Assembly: GCA_947497295.1 (NCBI GenBank)
Contig: CANMFU010000001.1
Span: 496,001-560,000 of the forward strand
Source of the DNA: an uncultured Roseovarius sp.
GTDB taxonomy: Bacteria > Pseudomonadota > Alphaproteobacteria > Rhodobacterales > Rhodobacteraceae
DNA length: 64,000 bases
Direction of reading: 5' to 3'
A program made the translations under genes and the position numbers. The notes below the pieces were generated by a model. It made no database searches. It was not told the origin of the DNA and was given only the letters and a program-made list of their open reading frames with translations. Below, piece after piece: positions 24,350 to 33,594 of this stretch (the stretch's first letter is position 1; every line of letters starts with the position of its first letter).

Positions 24350-24664
24350 TCAGTCTTTGGAACGCGCCGCTTTTTCGGCAAGGCCGGACTGGCCCTGGCG
24401 GCGCGCGAGTTCTGCCATGACGTCCGATAGCGTCACGCCGCGCGATTGCAACATCACCAGCAGGTGAAACAGCACATCCGCAGCCTCGCCCGTCAGCGCG
24501 GCGCGGTCGCCCTTGACCGCCTCTATGATGGCCTCGACCGCTTCTTCGCCGAACTTTTCTGCGCATTTTTCGGGGCCTTTGGCCAGCAGCTTGGCGGTCC
24601 AGCTGCTTTCGGGGTTCGCCGCAGCCCGCGCGGCGATGGTGGCGGCCAGATCGTCGAGTGTCAT
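24350..24664 (-). CDS. hisE: Phosphoribosyl-ATP pyrophosphatase
   Basis: This 104-residue enzyme performs the second step of histidine synthesis, removing pyrophosphate from PR-ATP. The MazG-like acidic motif is visible as [18 protein letters not shown] and [13 protein letters not shown]. Its ATG overlaps the hisF stop in an ATGA. The ORF-track entry in this frame begins much further upstream and is a shadow of hisF there. Confidence 0.93.
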   Translation of the reverse strand: MTLDDLAATIAARAAANPESSWTAKLLAKGPEKCAEKFGEEAVEAIIEAVKGDRAALTGEAADVLFHLLVMLQSRGVTLSDVMAELARRQGQSGLAEKAARSKD

Positions 24665-25425
24665 CGGCCGATCCTCATCGGAATTCCTGCGGCCTGCATG
24701 TGCGCCTTGGCCTCGCCAATCGTGAATTCGCCAAAGTGGAAAATCGAGGCGGCCAGCACCGCACTGGCGCCGCCTTGCGTCACGCCCTCGACCAGATGAT
24801 CCAAGGTGCCGACCCCGCCCGAGGCGATGACCGGAATATCTACGGCATCGCTGATCGCGCGCGTCAGGGGTAGATTGAAGCCCGCGCGCGTGCCGTCGCG
24901 GTCCATCGAGGTCAGCAGGATCTCGCCCGCGCCATTGGCGGCCACCAGACGCGCGAATTCTACGGCGTCGATGCCGGTCTCCTTTCGCCCGCCATGGGTG
25001 AAAATCTCCCACTTGCCGGGGCTGACGGTCTTGGCGTCGATGGCCACAACGATGCACTGGCTGCCGAACTGGTCGGATGCGGCGCGCACCACGTCCGGGT
25101 TGGCGACGGCGGCGGAGTTGAAGCTGACCTTGTCCGCGCCTGCGAGCAGCAAGGCGCGGACATCGCTCGGCGTTCGCACGCCGCCTCCCACGGTCAACGG
25201 GATATAGCACTGCTCGGCGGTGCGGCGCACCACGTCGAACATGGTGCCGCGATTTTCGTGCGTGGCGTGGATATCGAGAAAGCACAGCTCGTCCGCGCCG
25301 GCGGCGTCATAGGCGCGCGCGGCATCCACCGGATCGCCCGCATCGCGCAGATCGACAAAGTTGACGCCCTTGACCACGCGGCCATCGGCCACGTCAAGGC
25401 AGGGGATGATACGGGTTTTCAGCAT
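24661..25425 (-). CDS. hisF: Imidazole glycerol phosphate synthase, cyclase subunit
   Basis: The 254-residue TIM-barrel subunit HisF uses ammonia from HisH to make imidazole glycerol phosphate and AICAR. The start [23 protein letters not shown] contains the first catalytic aspartate, and AIDAKTV the second; VSFNSAA and [10 protein letters not shown] are phosphate-site loops. The track adds 15 codons upstream; MLKTRI is the family start. It is co-transcribed with hisE and separated from hisA by the opposing DUF302 gene. Confidence 0.95.
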   Translation of the reverse strand: MLKTRIIPCLDVADGRVVKGVNFVDLRDAGDPVDAARAYDAAGADELCFLDIHATHENRGTMFDVVRRTAEQCYIPLTVGGGVRTPSDVRALLLAGADKVSFNSAAVANPDVVRAASDQFGSQCIVVAIDAKTVSPGKWEIFTHGGRKETGIDAVEFARLVAANGAGEILLTSMDRDGTRAGFNLPLTRAISDAVDIPVIASGGVGTLDHLVEGVTQGGASAVLAASIFHFGEFTIGEAKAHMQAAGIPMRIGR

Positions 25426-25533
25426 ACTGCGCCGGGCCTTTGTGCTGTGGTAAGGAACGTTTAGGTTCATTTACCGTTGGGTGCCAGTGGGTGGCCACTG
25501 CAATTTCACGTAATTTCAAAAAGGAGACACTTC

Positions 25534-25995
25534 ATGCGACCTCTTTACACAGCCGCGGCGCTAACCGCCTTTGCCGCACTGACCGTCCCGGCATGGGCGG
25601 GCCCTGACGATCTGATCCGCGTCCAGGCGTCCGGCGACGTCACCGCCACGATGGACGCGCTGGAGCAGGCGGTAGAGGGCGCAGGCGTCACCGTCTTTGC
25701 CCGCATCGACCATGCCGAGGGTGCCAAGGGCGCGGGCATGGATCTGGCCCCCGAGCAGGTGCTGATCTTCGGCAAACCCGAGCATGGCACGCAGGCGATG
25801 CAGGCTGATCCGCTGGCGGGGCTGCTGCTGCCGATGAAAGTGCTGGTCTATGAGGATGCAGATGGCCAGACATGGCTGGTCTATCAGGACGTTGCAGACA
25901 TGTTCGACGATTACGATATCCCCGAGGATGCCGAATATGTGCAATCCATGACCAAGGGCCTGAAGAATCTAACCACAAAGGCGGCAGGCGGTTAA
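25534..25995 (+). CDS. Secreted DUF302 domain protein
   Basis: This 153-residue protein starts with a Sec signal peptide ([19 protein letters not shown], then GPDD). The rest is a DUF302 domain: [51 protein letters not shown], then [29 protein letters not shown] precedes the ATG. It is transcribed against the his genes and its stop overlaps the hisA stop by 4 nt. The domain occurs in periplasmic proteins of unknown function. Confidence 0.87.
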   Translation: MRPLYTAAALTAFAALTVPAWAGPDDLIRVQASGDVTATMDALEQAVEGAGVTVFARIDHAEGAKGAGMDLAPEQVLIFGKPEHGTQAMQADPLAGLLLPMKVLVYEDADGQTWLVYQDVADMFDDYDIPEDAEYVQSMTKGLKNLTTKAAGG

Positions 25996-26714
25996 CCTGC
26001 CAGCGCGTCCAGCGCCTCGCGCAGATCCAGCGCCCCGTCATAGAGCGCGCGGCCCGAAATCGCGCCGTTCAGCGGGGCGCCGCAATCGCGCAGGGCAATC
26101 AGATCGGCCAGCGAACTGACACCGCCCGACGCGATAACCGGGATGCTGACGGCATTGGCCAGCGCCGCTGTCGCCTCGATATTCGGGCCCTGCATGGCGC
26201 CGTCGCGGTCGATGTCGGTGTAGATGATGGCGGCAACGCCCGCATCCTCGAAACTGCGGGCAAGGTCGGTGACCATCACTTCGGTCTCCTCCGCCCAGCC
26301 CTTGGTTGCCACGCGGCCATTTCGCGCGTCGATGCCAACGGCGACCTGTCCGGGGAAAGCCTTGGCTGCCTCGCGCACCAACGCCGGGTCTTCCACCGCC
26401 ACGGTGCCAAGGATGACGCGCTGCAATCCCTTAGACAGCCAGCCCTCGATCGTGGCCATGTCGCGGATGCCGCCGCCAAGCTGCGCGGGCACCTTGCAGC
26501 GTTTCAGAATTTCCTCAACCGGGCCCGCATTGACCGGCACGCCAGCAAAGGCGCCGTTCAAATCAACCAGATGCAGCCATTCGCAACCAGCGGCGACGAA
26601 CGCCTCGGCCTGCGCTGCAGGATCGTCGTTAAAGACGGTCGCCGCAGACATTTCGCCGCGAAGCAGACGCACGGCCTGGCCGTCTTTGAGGTCGATGGCG
26701 GGGTAGAGGATCAT
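25992..26714 (-). CDS. hisA: ProFAR isomerase
   Basis: The 240-residue TIM-barrel isomerase converts ProFAR to PRFAR in histidine synthesis. Visible motifs are [17 protein letters not shown] at the N-terminus with the first catalytic Asp, AQLGGGIRD, and [11 protein letters not shown] at the C-terminal phosphate site; the second Asp is in [13 protein letters not shown]. It follows hisH by 28 nt. Its last 4 nt overlap the opposing DUF302 gene. Confidence 0.95.
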   Translation of the reverse strand: MILYPAIDLKDGQAVRLLRGEMSAATVFNDDPAAQAEAFVAAGCEWLHLVDLNGAFAGVPVNAGPVEEILKRCKVPAQLGGGIRDMATIEGWLSKGLQRVILGTVAVEDPALVREAAKAFPGQVAVGIDARNGRVATKGWAEETEVMVTDLARSFEDAGVAAIIYTDIDRDGAMQGPNIEATAALANAVSIPVIASGGVSSLADLIALRDCGAPLNGAISGRALYDGALDLREALDALAG

Positions 26715-26742
26715 GGTGTAACCTATTGGTAAAAGGAACCGA

Positions 26743-27381
26743 TTATGGCATCCAGCGCAGGAAGTTGGCGATCATGGCCAAACCTGTTGCCTGGCTTTTT
26801 TCGGGGTGAAACTGTGTGCCGATCAGATTGTCGCGCCCGACCACCGCCGTGACCGCACCGCCATAATCGGCATGGGCCAGCAGATGCGCGGGATCATCGA
26901 CATGGAACTGATAGGAGTGGACAAAATAGGCGTGATGGCCCGTCTCGATTCCGTCGAAGACGGGATGCGGCTGGTCCAGCACCAGATCGTTCCAGCCCAT
27001 GTGCGGCACCTTGAGCGTTCTATCTTTGGGCTGGATCAGGCCGACGGTGCCGCCGATCCAGTCGAAGCCTTCCGTTTCGCCATGCTCCAACCCCTTGGTC
27101 GCCAGCATCTGCATGCCGATGCAGATCCCCATGAAAGGGCGCGCGCCATCAATGACGGCCTCGCGCATCGCCTCGAACAGGCCGCGATGATCGAATAGCT
27201 GCGCGCGGCAGGCGGCAAAGGCGCCATCGCCCGGCAACACAACGCGGTCAGCGCGGCGGACGGTATCCGGGTCGGAGGTAACGATCACCTCACCTGCGCC
27301 GCGCTCGCGCGCCATGCGCTGAAACGCCTTCTCGGCGGAGTGCAGATTGCCGCTCTCATAGTCGATGATGACGGTGCGCAT
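26743..27381 (-). CDS. hisH: Imidazole glycerol phosphate synthase, glutamine amidotransferase subunit
   Basis: This 212-residue class I amidotransferase supplies ammonia to HisF. The nucleophile elbow is [10 protein letters not shown] (family usually GICLGMQ) and the C-terminal His-Glu pair is in [10 protein letters not shown]. The oxyanion-strand motif appears as [11 protein letters not shown]. The track's 46 extra N-terminal codons overlap hisB and are rejected; [15 protein letters not shown] is the family start. Confidence 0.95.
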   Translation of the reverse strand: MRTVIIDYESGNLHSAEKAFQRMARERGAGEVIVTSDPDTVRRADRVVLPGDGAFAACRAQLFDHRGLFEAMREAVIDGARPFMGICIGMQMLATKGLEHGETEGFDWIGGTVGLIQPKDRTLKVPHMGWNDLVLDQPHPVFDGIETGHHAYFVHSYQFHVDDPAHLLAHADYGGAVTAVVGRDNLIGTQFHPEKSQATGLAMIANFLRWMP

Positions 27382-27385
27382 GAGG

Positions 27386-27973
27386 CTAGAGCATCCCCTT
27401 GGTAGACGGGATCGCGTCAGCCTTGCGCGGGTCCGTTTCAATCGCATCCCGCAGGGCGCGGGCGACGGATTTGAAAGCGGCCTCGGCCATGTGGTGGCTG
27501 TTGATGCCGTGCAGGGCATCCAGGTGTAACGTCATGCCGGAATGTGTTGAGAACGCTTGGAAAAACTCGCGCACCAGTTCAGTATCGAACGTGCCGATCC
27601 TGGCGGTGGGCAGGTCCATGTTCCACACGAGGTAAGGCCGCCCGCTGAGGTCCAGTGCGGCGCGCACCAGCGCGTCGTCCATCGGCAGAAGGCAGGCGCC
27701 ATAGCGGCGGATACCGCGCTTGTCTCCAAGCGCCTGCGCGAGCGCCTGACCCAGCGCGATGCCCACATCCTCGACCGTGTGATGATCGTCAATATGCAGA
27801 TCGCCGGTGCAGCGCACCTCCATGTCGATCAGCGCGTGGCGCGCCAGCTGGTCCAGCATGTGATCGAAGAATCCCACGCCGGTCTGGTTGTCATAGCTAC
27901 CTGTGCCGTCCAGCGCGATAGTCACGCTGATATCGGTTTCGGCGGTCTGGCGGGTGATGGTGGCGCTGCGCAT
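27386..27973 (-). CDS. hisB: Imidazoleglycerol-phosphate dehydratase
   Basis: The 195-residue monofunctional enzyme dehydrates imidazole glycerol phosphate. The two metal-binding repeats are visible: [14 protein letters not shown] and [17 protein letters not shown], together with the opening [18 protein letters not shown]. It is the first his gene on this strand within the visible cluster (hisB-hisH-hisA), with the next gene, hisH, 4 nt downstream. The R-M genes lie directly upstream on the same strand, with 69 nt between. Confidence 0.96.
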   Translation of the reverse strand: MRSATITRQTAETDISVTIALDGTGSYDNQTGVGFFDHMLDQLARHALIDMEVRCTGDLHIDDHHTVEDVGIALGQALAQALGDKRGIRRYGACLLPMDDALVRAALDLSGRPYLVWNMDLPTARIGTFDTELVREFFQAFSTHSGMTLHLDALHGINSHHMAEAAFKSVARALRDAIETDPRKADAIPSTKGML

Positions 27974-28042
27974 GTCGCTGTCTCACTTTCAGGTTTGCGG
28001 CGGTTATAGGCAGAACGCGCCGCGCCGCCAAGGGGCGACGGC

Positions 28043-28945
28043 TCAGGTGGCGGTCCAATCCAGCGAAAGGCCATGCGCCGCCGCCATATGCGCGTGGGCC
28101 TGCGATCTGGGCCGATAGGAAATGAACTCAGCGGCTGTGCAGGGGCGCAAGCCCAGAGCGGTAATCAGAGAAGCGTCATACTGCCCCGACAGCAGCAAGA
28201 TGCCCTCGCGCGCCAACTGGTCACGCGTGCCACTGCCGCTATCAGCGCGGATGCGGCGCATGAAATCGCGCTGCTGCGCGACCGCTTCAACCACGTCACG
28301 GCCAATGGGGCGGCCCTGCACCTCGCGGAAGAGGGCGGCCATGCGCCTGTTTCCCGATTTTTCGGTAAAGACACGCGCGACCGCATCCGGCGGCACGGTC
28401 TGCCAGAAGTTGCGCTTGTAGGGCTGCTGCGCTAGCAGCCACAAGATATCGGCGAATGCGGCGGCGCTGATCGTGCGCTTGGCGTCCTTGTTCTGCCCTT
28501 CGGTCAGGTAATCGCGGCGCGCGACGATCAGGCCCAGATGGCAGATCGCGCGCGCCTCGTCCGCGGCCACAAGGATGCACGGATGTCCCACCGCCTCGGT
28601 CGGGATCATCCAATTGCCGCCACCCGTGTGCTTGATGTCCACATCATGGCCCAGAATAATAGTGTCCAGCCGCCCTTTGGGCAGCGACAGGAGCGCGCGC
28701 AGTTCAATCTCGACGCGGGTGCCGATATAGGTCTTTTCGGTTTTCTCCAGCTCGTCATAGCTGCGCCGCCCGGTTTTGGCCGTCAGGATCACATCGTCGA
28801 TGCAGCCGCGCAGCAGCGAGCCAATGGCATCGCCAAGCGCGGCGCTGCCGCCCGCCCGTGCGGTGATGTCGCCTGCAATCGCGCTGAGCAGCGCGTGATC
28901 GGGATGGCCGGGCAGAACGCGGCTGTCGGGGAGCGTCTGCTTCAC
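28043..28945 (-). CDS. NaeI-family type II restriction endonuclease
   Basis: This 300-residue protein resembles NaeI. The catalytic core shows Asp94, Asp103 and Lys105 in LDTIILGHDVDIKHT, with the same spacing I recall for NaeI (D86, D95, K97); a candidate fourth residue is Glu79 or Glu81. The conserved LEKTEKTYIGTRVEI precedes it and the C-terminal half (RRMAALFREVQGRPIGRDVV, then DQLAREGILLLSGQYD) corresponds to the effector-binding Topo domain. NaeI cuts GCCGGC after binding two copies of the site; this enzyme's site is not known. It follows its methylase by 3 nt. Confidence 0.85.
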   Translation of the reverse strand: MKQTLPDSRVLPGHPDHALLSAIAGDITARAGGSAALGDAIGSLLRGCIDDVILTAKTGRRSYDELEKTEKTYIGTRVEIELRALLSLPKGRLDTIILGHDVDIKHTGGGNWMIPTEAVGHPCILVAADEARAICHLGLIVARRDYLTEGQNKDAKRTISAAAFADILWLLAQQPYKRNFWQTVPPDAVARVFTEKSGNRRMAALFREVQGRPIGRDVVEAVAQQRDFMRRIRADSGSGTRDQLAREGILLLSGQYDASLITALGLRPCTAAEFISYRPRSQAHAHMAAAHGLSLDWTAT

Positions 28946-28948
28946 GCG

Positions 28949-29908
28949 CTACCCGGCAACGCGGTGCAGAACCCGTTTGCGAAGTGCGACGGAGATCTGT
29001 GCCGAAACCGCCTGCGCGACCGGCGGTGGAAAGGCGTTGCCGACCTGCCGATAGGCGTTGGTCTTGGCGCCGGTAAAGTGCCAATCATCCGGAAACCCTT
29101 GTATCCGCGCGACCATCGGCACGGTCAGCCGCGGCATGCCGTTATGGCCGCGCTCGGGTGCCTCGGGCGCGATTGTGCGCCCCTCAACGCCCAGCGTCGC
29201 CCAGGCGGCGCGCGCGCGGGTCGGTCCCAGATCGGGGCCGCCATGTTTTTTCGACCCACCAACGATGGTCGGCGCAATCTCATCGGCCTTGTCGGCCCAG
29301 TCTTGCGCCCCCTGCCAGCCGCCCGCCGCCATCAGATCGCGCAGCGTCTGGCCTACGGTGGGCGGGTTATGCGGGTTCGGCTCGGGCCAGCCGAACAGAT
29401 CGGCGCGCGCCTTTTGCACGGCCACGATCACCACGCGGGGACGCAGCTGCGGCACGCCGTAATCAGAGGCGTTCAGCAGACGCCAGTCCGTCTCGTATCC
29501 TAGCTTGCCCAGCTGCGTTTTCAGCCGCTCACGATAATCGTGAAAGACCGCATCGAGGAAGCCACGTACATTCTCGATCATCACGGCGCGCGGGCGGGCG
29601 GCGTCGACGATGTCGAGCGCGTCATTGAACAGGTTACGTTCGTCCTGCTCGCCCAGTTGCTTGCCTGCGACCGAGAAGGGCGGGCAGGGCAACCCGCCGG
29701 CCAGAAGGTCCATTCCCCTGTAATCCGCGGCACGCTCCGCGAACAGGCGCATGTCCTCTTCCAGAACGTTCCATTCGGGGCGGTTATGGCGCAGCGTGTT
29801 GCAGCAATGCTTGTCTATCTCGACAAGGGCGGTATGGGCGAATCCGGCCCTCTCCAGCCCCAGGGCCTGACCGCCGGCGCCGGCACATAATTCTACGGAT
29901 GTCAGCAT
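28949..29908 (-). CDS. DNA (cytosine-5) methyltransferase of the R-M pair
   Basis: This 319-residue C5 methyltransferase shows motif I (ELCAGAGGQALGLERAG), the catalytic PCPPFSVAGKQLG (Cys at about 75), motif VI ENVRGF, motif VIII QLRPRVVIVAV and motifs IX-X (RIQGFPDDWHF ... YRQVGNAFPPPVA). The target-recognition region between VIII and IX is short, as in enzymes with a palindromic site. AAAAAGGA lies 13 nt upstream of ATG. The endonuclease gene follows, giving an M-then-R order. No controller gene is visible. Confidence 0.92.
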   Translation of the reverse strand: MLTSVELCAGAGGQALGLERAGFAHTALVEIDKHCCNTLRHNRPEWNVLEEDMRLFAERAADYRGMDLLAGGLPCPPFSVAGKQLGEQDERNLFNDALDIVDAARPRAVMIENVRGFLDAVFHDYRERLKTQLGKLGYETDWRLLNASDYGVPQLRPRVVIVAVQKARADLFGWPEPNPHNPPTVGQTLRDLMAAGGWQGAQDWADKADEIAPTIVGGSKKHGGPDLGPTRARAAWATLGVEGRTIAPEAPERGHNGMPRLTVPMVARIQGFPDDWHFTGAKTNAYRQVGNAFPPPVAQAVSAQISVALRKRVLHRVAG

Positions 29909-30133
29909 CTGGCCGGTCCTTTTTATACATTGGGCAGTTTGCGGTGCTGCGGGTCAATAAGCAAGCGGATGAGGAAATATGTTCCACATTCGTTCCTATC
30001 CGCGCAGCCGCCGCAGATCAAGGCCAAGGTCAGGGCCGGTCAAGTCACTGTGCAAAATGGCTTGCAGTGGAATACATTGATCCAATGCATGACAGACGCG
30101 GGCACAGCGGTGCAACCAGACACTGAATTTCGC

Positions 30134-30163
30134 TTGACTGATTTTATTCACGCTTTCTAGAGT
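30134..30163 (+). promoter_or_regulatory. Putative promoter of the secreted orphan gene
   Basis: TTGACT at 30134-30139 and TAGAGT at 30158-30163 are separated by 18 nt, about 50 nt before the ATG at 30215. The 306-nt gap 29909-30214 is AT-rich compared with neighbours and holds no other recognisable gene. Confidence 0.45.
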
Positions 30164-30214
30164 AATTCACATTACAACGACAAAAATGTAAGAAATTCAC
30201 AAAACGGGATCCTT

Positions 30215-30760
30215 ATGGTGCATGTTTTCCGCGCGTTTCTCAGCGCTCTGGCGATGATCGTTGCAACGGTCGGCACTGCGCAGACGGCAACTGATACCAT
30301 GACGGTCGCAATTGACGGATCGGACGCGGTGCTTCAGGTGTCGCCAACCTTTGTCCGCGCGCCTTCAAGCTGGAGCACGATGGATTTACCGGCGAGCGGT
30401 AGTCCGGTGAAGTTTGTCGATGAAATTAACGTCATCGGATACGCTTTGGACGATAATGCCGTGGAGATGCAGGTCCACGTCTATTTTACCGTGTGGAACG
30501 TGAAGGATGCATTACGCATTGAGCAAGCCAGTATCGACATATCAAAGCGCGGTGACGCAGGCAGATGGGAAACCGTTGAGCAAGAAGACCCGCCGGTCAT
30601 AACCTTGACCACTTATGAGCGGTCCGATTCAGGCGTGCTGGCCGAAGCCAGCTTCTCAGGCAATCCCGTCTACTGGCCAACACTTTATAAAAAACCGGAA
30701 GAGCGCGGTCCGTCCGCAGAGGTAAGCGGCAACTTCTCGATCTTTTTCCCAGGTCAATAG
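30215..30760 (+). CDS. Secreted protein of unknown function
   Basis: The 181-residue product has a probable signal peptide (FRAFLSALAMIVATVGTAQTA). The mature part looks beta-rich with alternating strands (AVEMQVHVYFTVWNV, SIDISKRGDAGRWETVEQ, GVLAEASFSGNPVYW) and contains no cysteine. I recognise no family. It is in the accessory-looking strip next to the R-M genes and has its own promoter candidate. Confidence 0.6.
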   Translation: MVHVFRAFLSALAMIVATVGTAQTATDTMTVAIDGSDAVLQVSPTFVRAPSSWSTMDLPASGSPVKFVDEINVIGYALDDNAVEMQVHVYFTVWNVKDALRIEQASIDISKRGDAGRWETVEQEDPPVITLTTYERSDSGVLAEASFSGNPVYWPTLYKKPEERGPSAEVSGNFSIFFPGQ

Positions 30761-30844
30761 GGCTGCACCGCTGCGCTCAGGCAGGCGATTCGCTGGACCA
30801 TCTATGGACAACAGCGACGCTGCGGCGCAAGATTTTGCGGCATT

Positions 30845-31213
30845 TCAAATTTCGCATTTGCTGTTGCCGTATTTTGCTGCGCAGGCGCGGGCGGTGCAGG
30901 ACGCGATCTGCGGATTGCGCTGCGCCGCGCGAATGTCGACGGTTTCAACGTCGGTGTAGGGCACCGAGACTGTTCTGGTCATCTGAGTGCAGTTGGTGAC
31001 ATTTCCGATGGTCTGACAGGTGGTTTGTCCGGTCAGGCGTTCTTCGCTACGATACTTTGTCACGATTTCCTGCCTGTATTCAGGCGGAATCTTCAGCATC
31101 CATTGCGCTTCGCAATGCTGTTTTTCGGCTCGATACTCCGGTGTTCCGCAACCGGACAGCAGAGCAAGCGCTATGACGCACAGATATGGAAGGGATTTCG
31201 GGACACGTGACAT
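30845..31213 (-). CDS. Small cysteine-rich lipoprotein
   Basis: This 122-residue protein has a lipoprotein signal (VIALALLSGCGTPEY; lipobox LSGC). The mature part carries several cysteines (KQHCEAQ, TTCQTIGNVTNCTQ, SCTARACAAKYGNSKCEI), which may form disulfides in the periplasm. GGAG precedes the ATG at 31213; the track's longer N-terminus is not needed. Function is unknown. It converges on the secreted orphan gene. Confidence 0.75.
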   Translation of the reverse strand: MSRVPKSLPYLCVIALALLSGCGTPEYRAEKQHCEAQWMLKIPPEYRQEIVTKYRSEERLTGQTTCQTIGNVTNCTQMTRTVSVPYTDVETVDIRAAQRNPQIASCTARACAAKYGNSKCEI

Positions 31214-31479
31214 TCTTTGGCTCCGGTAGATGGCGGGCGTCGCTCTGGGGGCTGACTGTCGTGCTTGCGACCGCAAATCTCAGTTTTCCGCGTGTATTTC
31301 TTTTGAGGTGGGTAATGCATCGTGGCATTAACATCAATCTTCATAGGCTGTTGGCGCGGGCTGCTCGCTCACGCGCCGGGCTGTAAAGTGGGCATCTGAT
31401 GTGCGGTTTTCCGGGTGCGCAGGAGGCTCTGGGTGCGATATGATGCTCAGAAAGCTGTGTTGACATCAGGAGGGCTGCC

Positions 31480-32379
31480 ATGAGCGCGATCAACTGCCAA
31501 ATGAATTTGTCGGGACGCGCGGCCCATTTGTGCAGGATTGCCGCATGTGCCGCACTGGTGCTGGTGGCCGGGACCGGATCTGCGATCGCGCAGGACCGTA
31601 CTGCTGATTTCGAGGCGCTGACAGACGCGCTGCACATCACCGACACCATAGCCATCATGCACGAAGAAGGACTGGTCTACGCCGATCAGGTCGCCGCGGC
31701 GATGTTGGAGGAAGGGGCGACCGACGGTTGGCAGCGGCAAATTGCACAGCTTTATGACAAGAACCGGATGGAGCAATTGGTCCTTCAGGGATTGGAACGC
31801 GCGCTGAATGGCGCCGATCTGGCGCCGATGTTGACCTTCTACGCCAGTGAGACCGGGCAGCGCGCGGTCACGTTGGAAATGGCGGCACGGCGCGCGTTCC
31901 TTGATCCCGGCACCGAACAGGCAGCGCGCGCGGCGGCGACCGAAGCGGCGACGCTTACGGACGGCCCGCAGGCTGCTCTGCTGAAACGGACCCGGAGGCT
32001 GATAGAAAGCGGCGATCTGATCGAGCGTAATGTGACCGCATCGCTGAACGCCGACATGATGTTCTGGCGCGGCGTCATGGATTCCGGCGGCCCGGGTCCG
32101 GTGGCCGATGAAGGCGACGAGGCTGATTTGGTCGATGCCGTCACGGCGACACTGGAGGAGACGCGCCGCGAGACGGAAGAATGGATGACAGCCTTTCTCA
32201 TGGTGGCTTGCGGTCCGCTGACGTCTGAGCAGATGGACAAATACACGACTTTCTTTGAGACGCGCGATGGCCGCGTCCTGAATGCGGCCCTTTTCGAAGG
32301 GTTCAACGCGATGTATGATCAACTGGCTTATCTTCTTGGCAGAACGGCAGGCACTTGGATGAGCAGCGCACCACTTTGA
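31480..32379 (+). CDS. Secreted DUF2059 domain protein
   Basis: The 299-residue product begins with a long, cleavable signal sequence (ACAALVLVAGTGSAIAQD). The mature region is helical and acidic, with the DUF2059 pattern ALNGADLAPMLTFYASETGQRAVTLEMAARRAF in its first half and a related segment (LTSEQMDKYTTFFETRDGRVLNAALFEGFNAMYDQL) near the C-terminus, so it looks like two similar units. Proteins with this domain are periplasmic and of unknown role. It is upstream of rplU but separated by that gene's own promoter. Confidence 0.75.
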   Translation: MSAINCQMNLSGRAAHLCRIAACAALVLVAGTGSAIAQDRTADFEALTDALHITDTIAIMHEEGLVYADQVAAAMLEEGATDGWQRQIAQLYDKNRMEQLVLQGLERALNGADLAPMLTFYASETGQRAVTLEMAARRAFLDPGTEQAARAAATEAATLTDGPQAALLKRTRRLIESGDLIERNVTASLNADMMFWRGVMDSGGPGPVADEGDEADLVDAVTATLEETRRETEEWMTAFLMVACGPLTSEQMDKYTTFFETRDGRVLNAALFEGFNAMYDQLAYLLGRTAGTWMSSAPL

Positions 32380-32418
32380 GTAGGCTTGGACACACCTGGC
32401 CGTAGCGTCATAACGGGC

Positions 32419-32447
32419 TTGACTCGGAGGCGGGATCGCCTGATAAG
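32419..32447 (+). promoter_or_regulatory. rplU-rpmA promoter
   Basis: TTGACT (32419-32424) and GATAAG (32442-32447) are separated by exactly 17 nt. Transcription would begin near 32455, leaving an untranslated leader of about 130 nt before rplU. Confidence 0.65.
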
Positions 32448-32452
32448 CCCGC

Positions 32453-32483
32453 ATCCCGGCAAGGGCGAGCCTTGCACCGGGAT
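32453..32483 (+). promoter_or_regulatory. Structured leader hairpin of rplU
   Basis: An almost perfect long hairpin (ATCCCGG plus CAAGG pairing with CCTTG and CCGGGAT, 2-nt bulge) lies at the predicted 5' end of the rplU transcript. It has no T-run, so it is not a terminator. It may stabilise the mRNA or be a binding site for feedback by L21. Confidence 0.45.
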
Positions 32484-32585
32484 ATCATACATGACGCCGT
32501 GAACGGCGCGCTGTCCAAGGTGGCCCATAGGCCGCGAACACCCGGAAGGGGACCGGCGGACGCGGAAAATATGAAGGAAAGACAA

Positions 32586-33284
32586 ATGTTTGCGGTTCTG
32601 AAAACCGGGGGCAAGCAGTATCGGGTTAAGTCCGGCGATATGCTGCGTGTCGAGAAACTGGCCGCCGAAGCGGGCGAGACAGTTCAATTCAACGAGATTC
32701 TGATGCTGGGCGGCGACAGCCCTGTTGTCGGCGCGCCGATGATTGACGGCGCCTGCGTGCAGGCCGAGGTTATTGACCAGATCAAAGGCGAAAAGGTCAT
32801 TCATTTCGTCAAGCGCCGCCGCAAGCACGGCTCGCAGCGCACCAAGGGCCATCGTCAGCAGCTGACGCTGCTGCGCGTGACCGACATCATGGGCGACGGT
32901 GCAGATGAATCCGGCGTCAAGGCCGCGATCGGTGCAGGCTCGGTTTCGGGTGCGGCTGTCGTCTCGGACGGTCAGTACGCCAAGAACAAGACCCAGCAGG
33001 CCGAGATGGCAAAACGCGTCAGCGAAGGTCAGGCGGAGGAGAAATCTGCCAAAACGGCAAAATCCAAGGCAGCCAAATCTGCCGGTGGCGATGATCTGAA
33101 AAAGCTGTCCGGCGTTGGCCCCGCACTGGAGAAAAAGCTGCACGAAGCCGGTGTGACAAGCTTTGCCCAGATCGCGGCATGGACCGAGGCGGACATTGCT
33201 GATATGGACGAAAAACTGTCGTTCAAGGGCCGGATCGAGCGTGAAGGCTGGATTGACCAGGCCAAAGAACTGACCAAAGGTTAA
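32586..33284 (+). CDS. rplU: 50S ribosomal protein L21 with C-terminal helix-hairpin-helix extension
   Basis: The first about 103 residues are standard L21 ([18 protein letters not shown] ... [26 protein letters not shown]), a 23S rRNA-binding protein. The remaining about 130 residues include an Ala/Lys linker and a helix-hairpin-helix-like domain ([39 protein letters not shown]). Such extensions are known from Rhodobacterales; the added domain may bind nucleic acid. The true start has AAGGAAAG upstream; the track's longer form begins in the leader. rpmA follows 11 nt later. Confidence 0.95.
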   Translation: MFAVLKTGGKQYRVKSGDMLRVEKLAAEAGETVQFNEILMLGGDSPVVGAPMIDGACVQAEVIDQIKGEKVIHFVKRRRKHGSQRTKGHRQQLTLLRVTDIMGDGADESGVKAAIGAGSVSGAAVVSDGQYAKNKTQQAEMAKRVSEGQAEEKSAKTAKSKAAKSAGGDDLKKLSGVGPALEKKLHEAGVTSFAQIAAWTEADIADMDEKLSFKGRIEREGWIDQAKELTKG

Positions 33285-33295
33285 GGAGAGACCAA

Positions 33296-33565
33296 ATGGC
33301 ACATAAAAAAGCAGGCGGTTCATCCCGTAACGGTCGCGACAGCGCGGGCCGTCGCCTTGGCGTCAAGAAGTACGGTGGCGAAGCCGTCATTCCGGGCAAC
33401 ATCATCATGCGTCAGCGCGGCACCAAGATGTGGCCGGGCGAGGGCGTCGGTCTGGGCAAGGATCACACCATCTATGCCGTGATTGAAGGTAACGTGAAGT
33501 TTCACACTGGCTTCAAGGGACGCAAATTCATTTCGGTCCAGCCTGTGGCCGAGGCCGCCGAATAA
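33296..33565 (+). CDS. rpmA: 50S ribosomal protein L27
   Basis: This 89-residue L27 begins [24 protein letters not shown]. It reaches the peptidyl-transferase centre and stabilises tRNA. It is co-transcribed with rplU, as in most bacteria, and followed by a rho-independent terminator. Confidence 0.97.
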   Translation: MAHKKAGGSSRNGRDSAGRRLGVKKYGGEAVIPGNIIMRQRGTKMWPGEGVGLGKDHTIYAVIEGNVKFHTGFKGRKFISVQPVAEAAE

Positions 33566-33594
33566 TCCGCGCCCTAAGCTGATTGAAAATTTAG

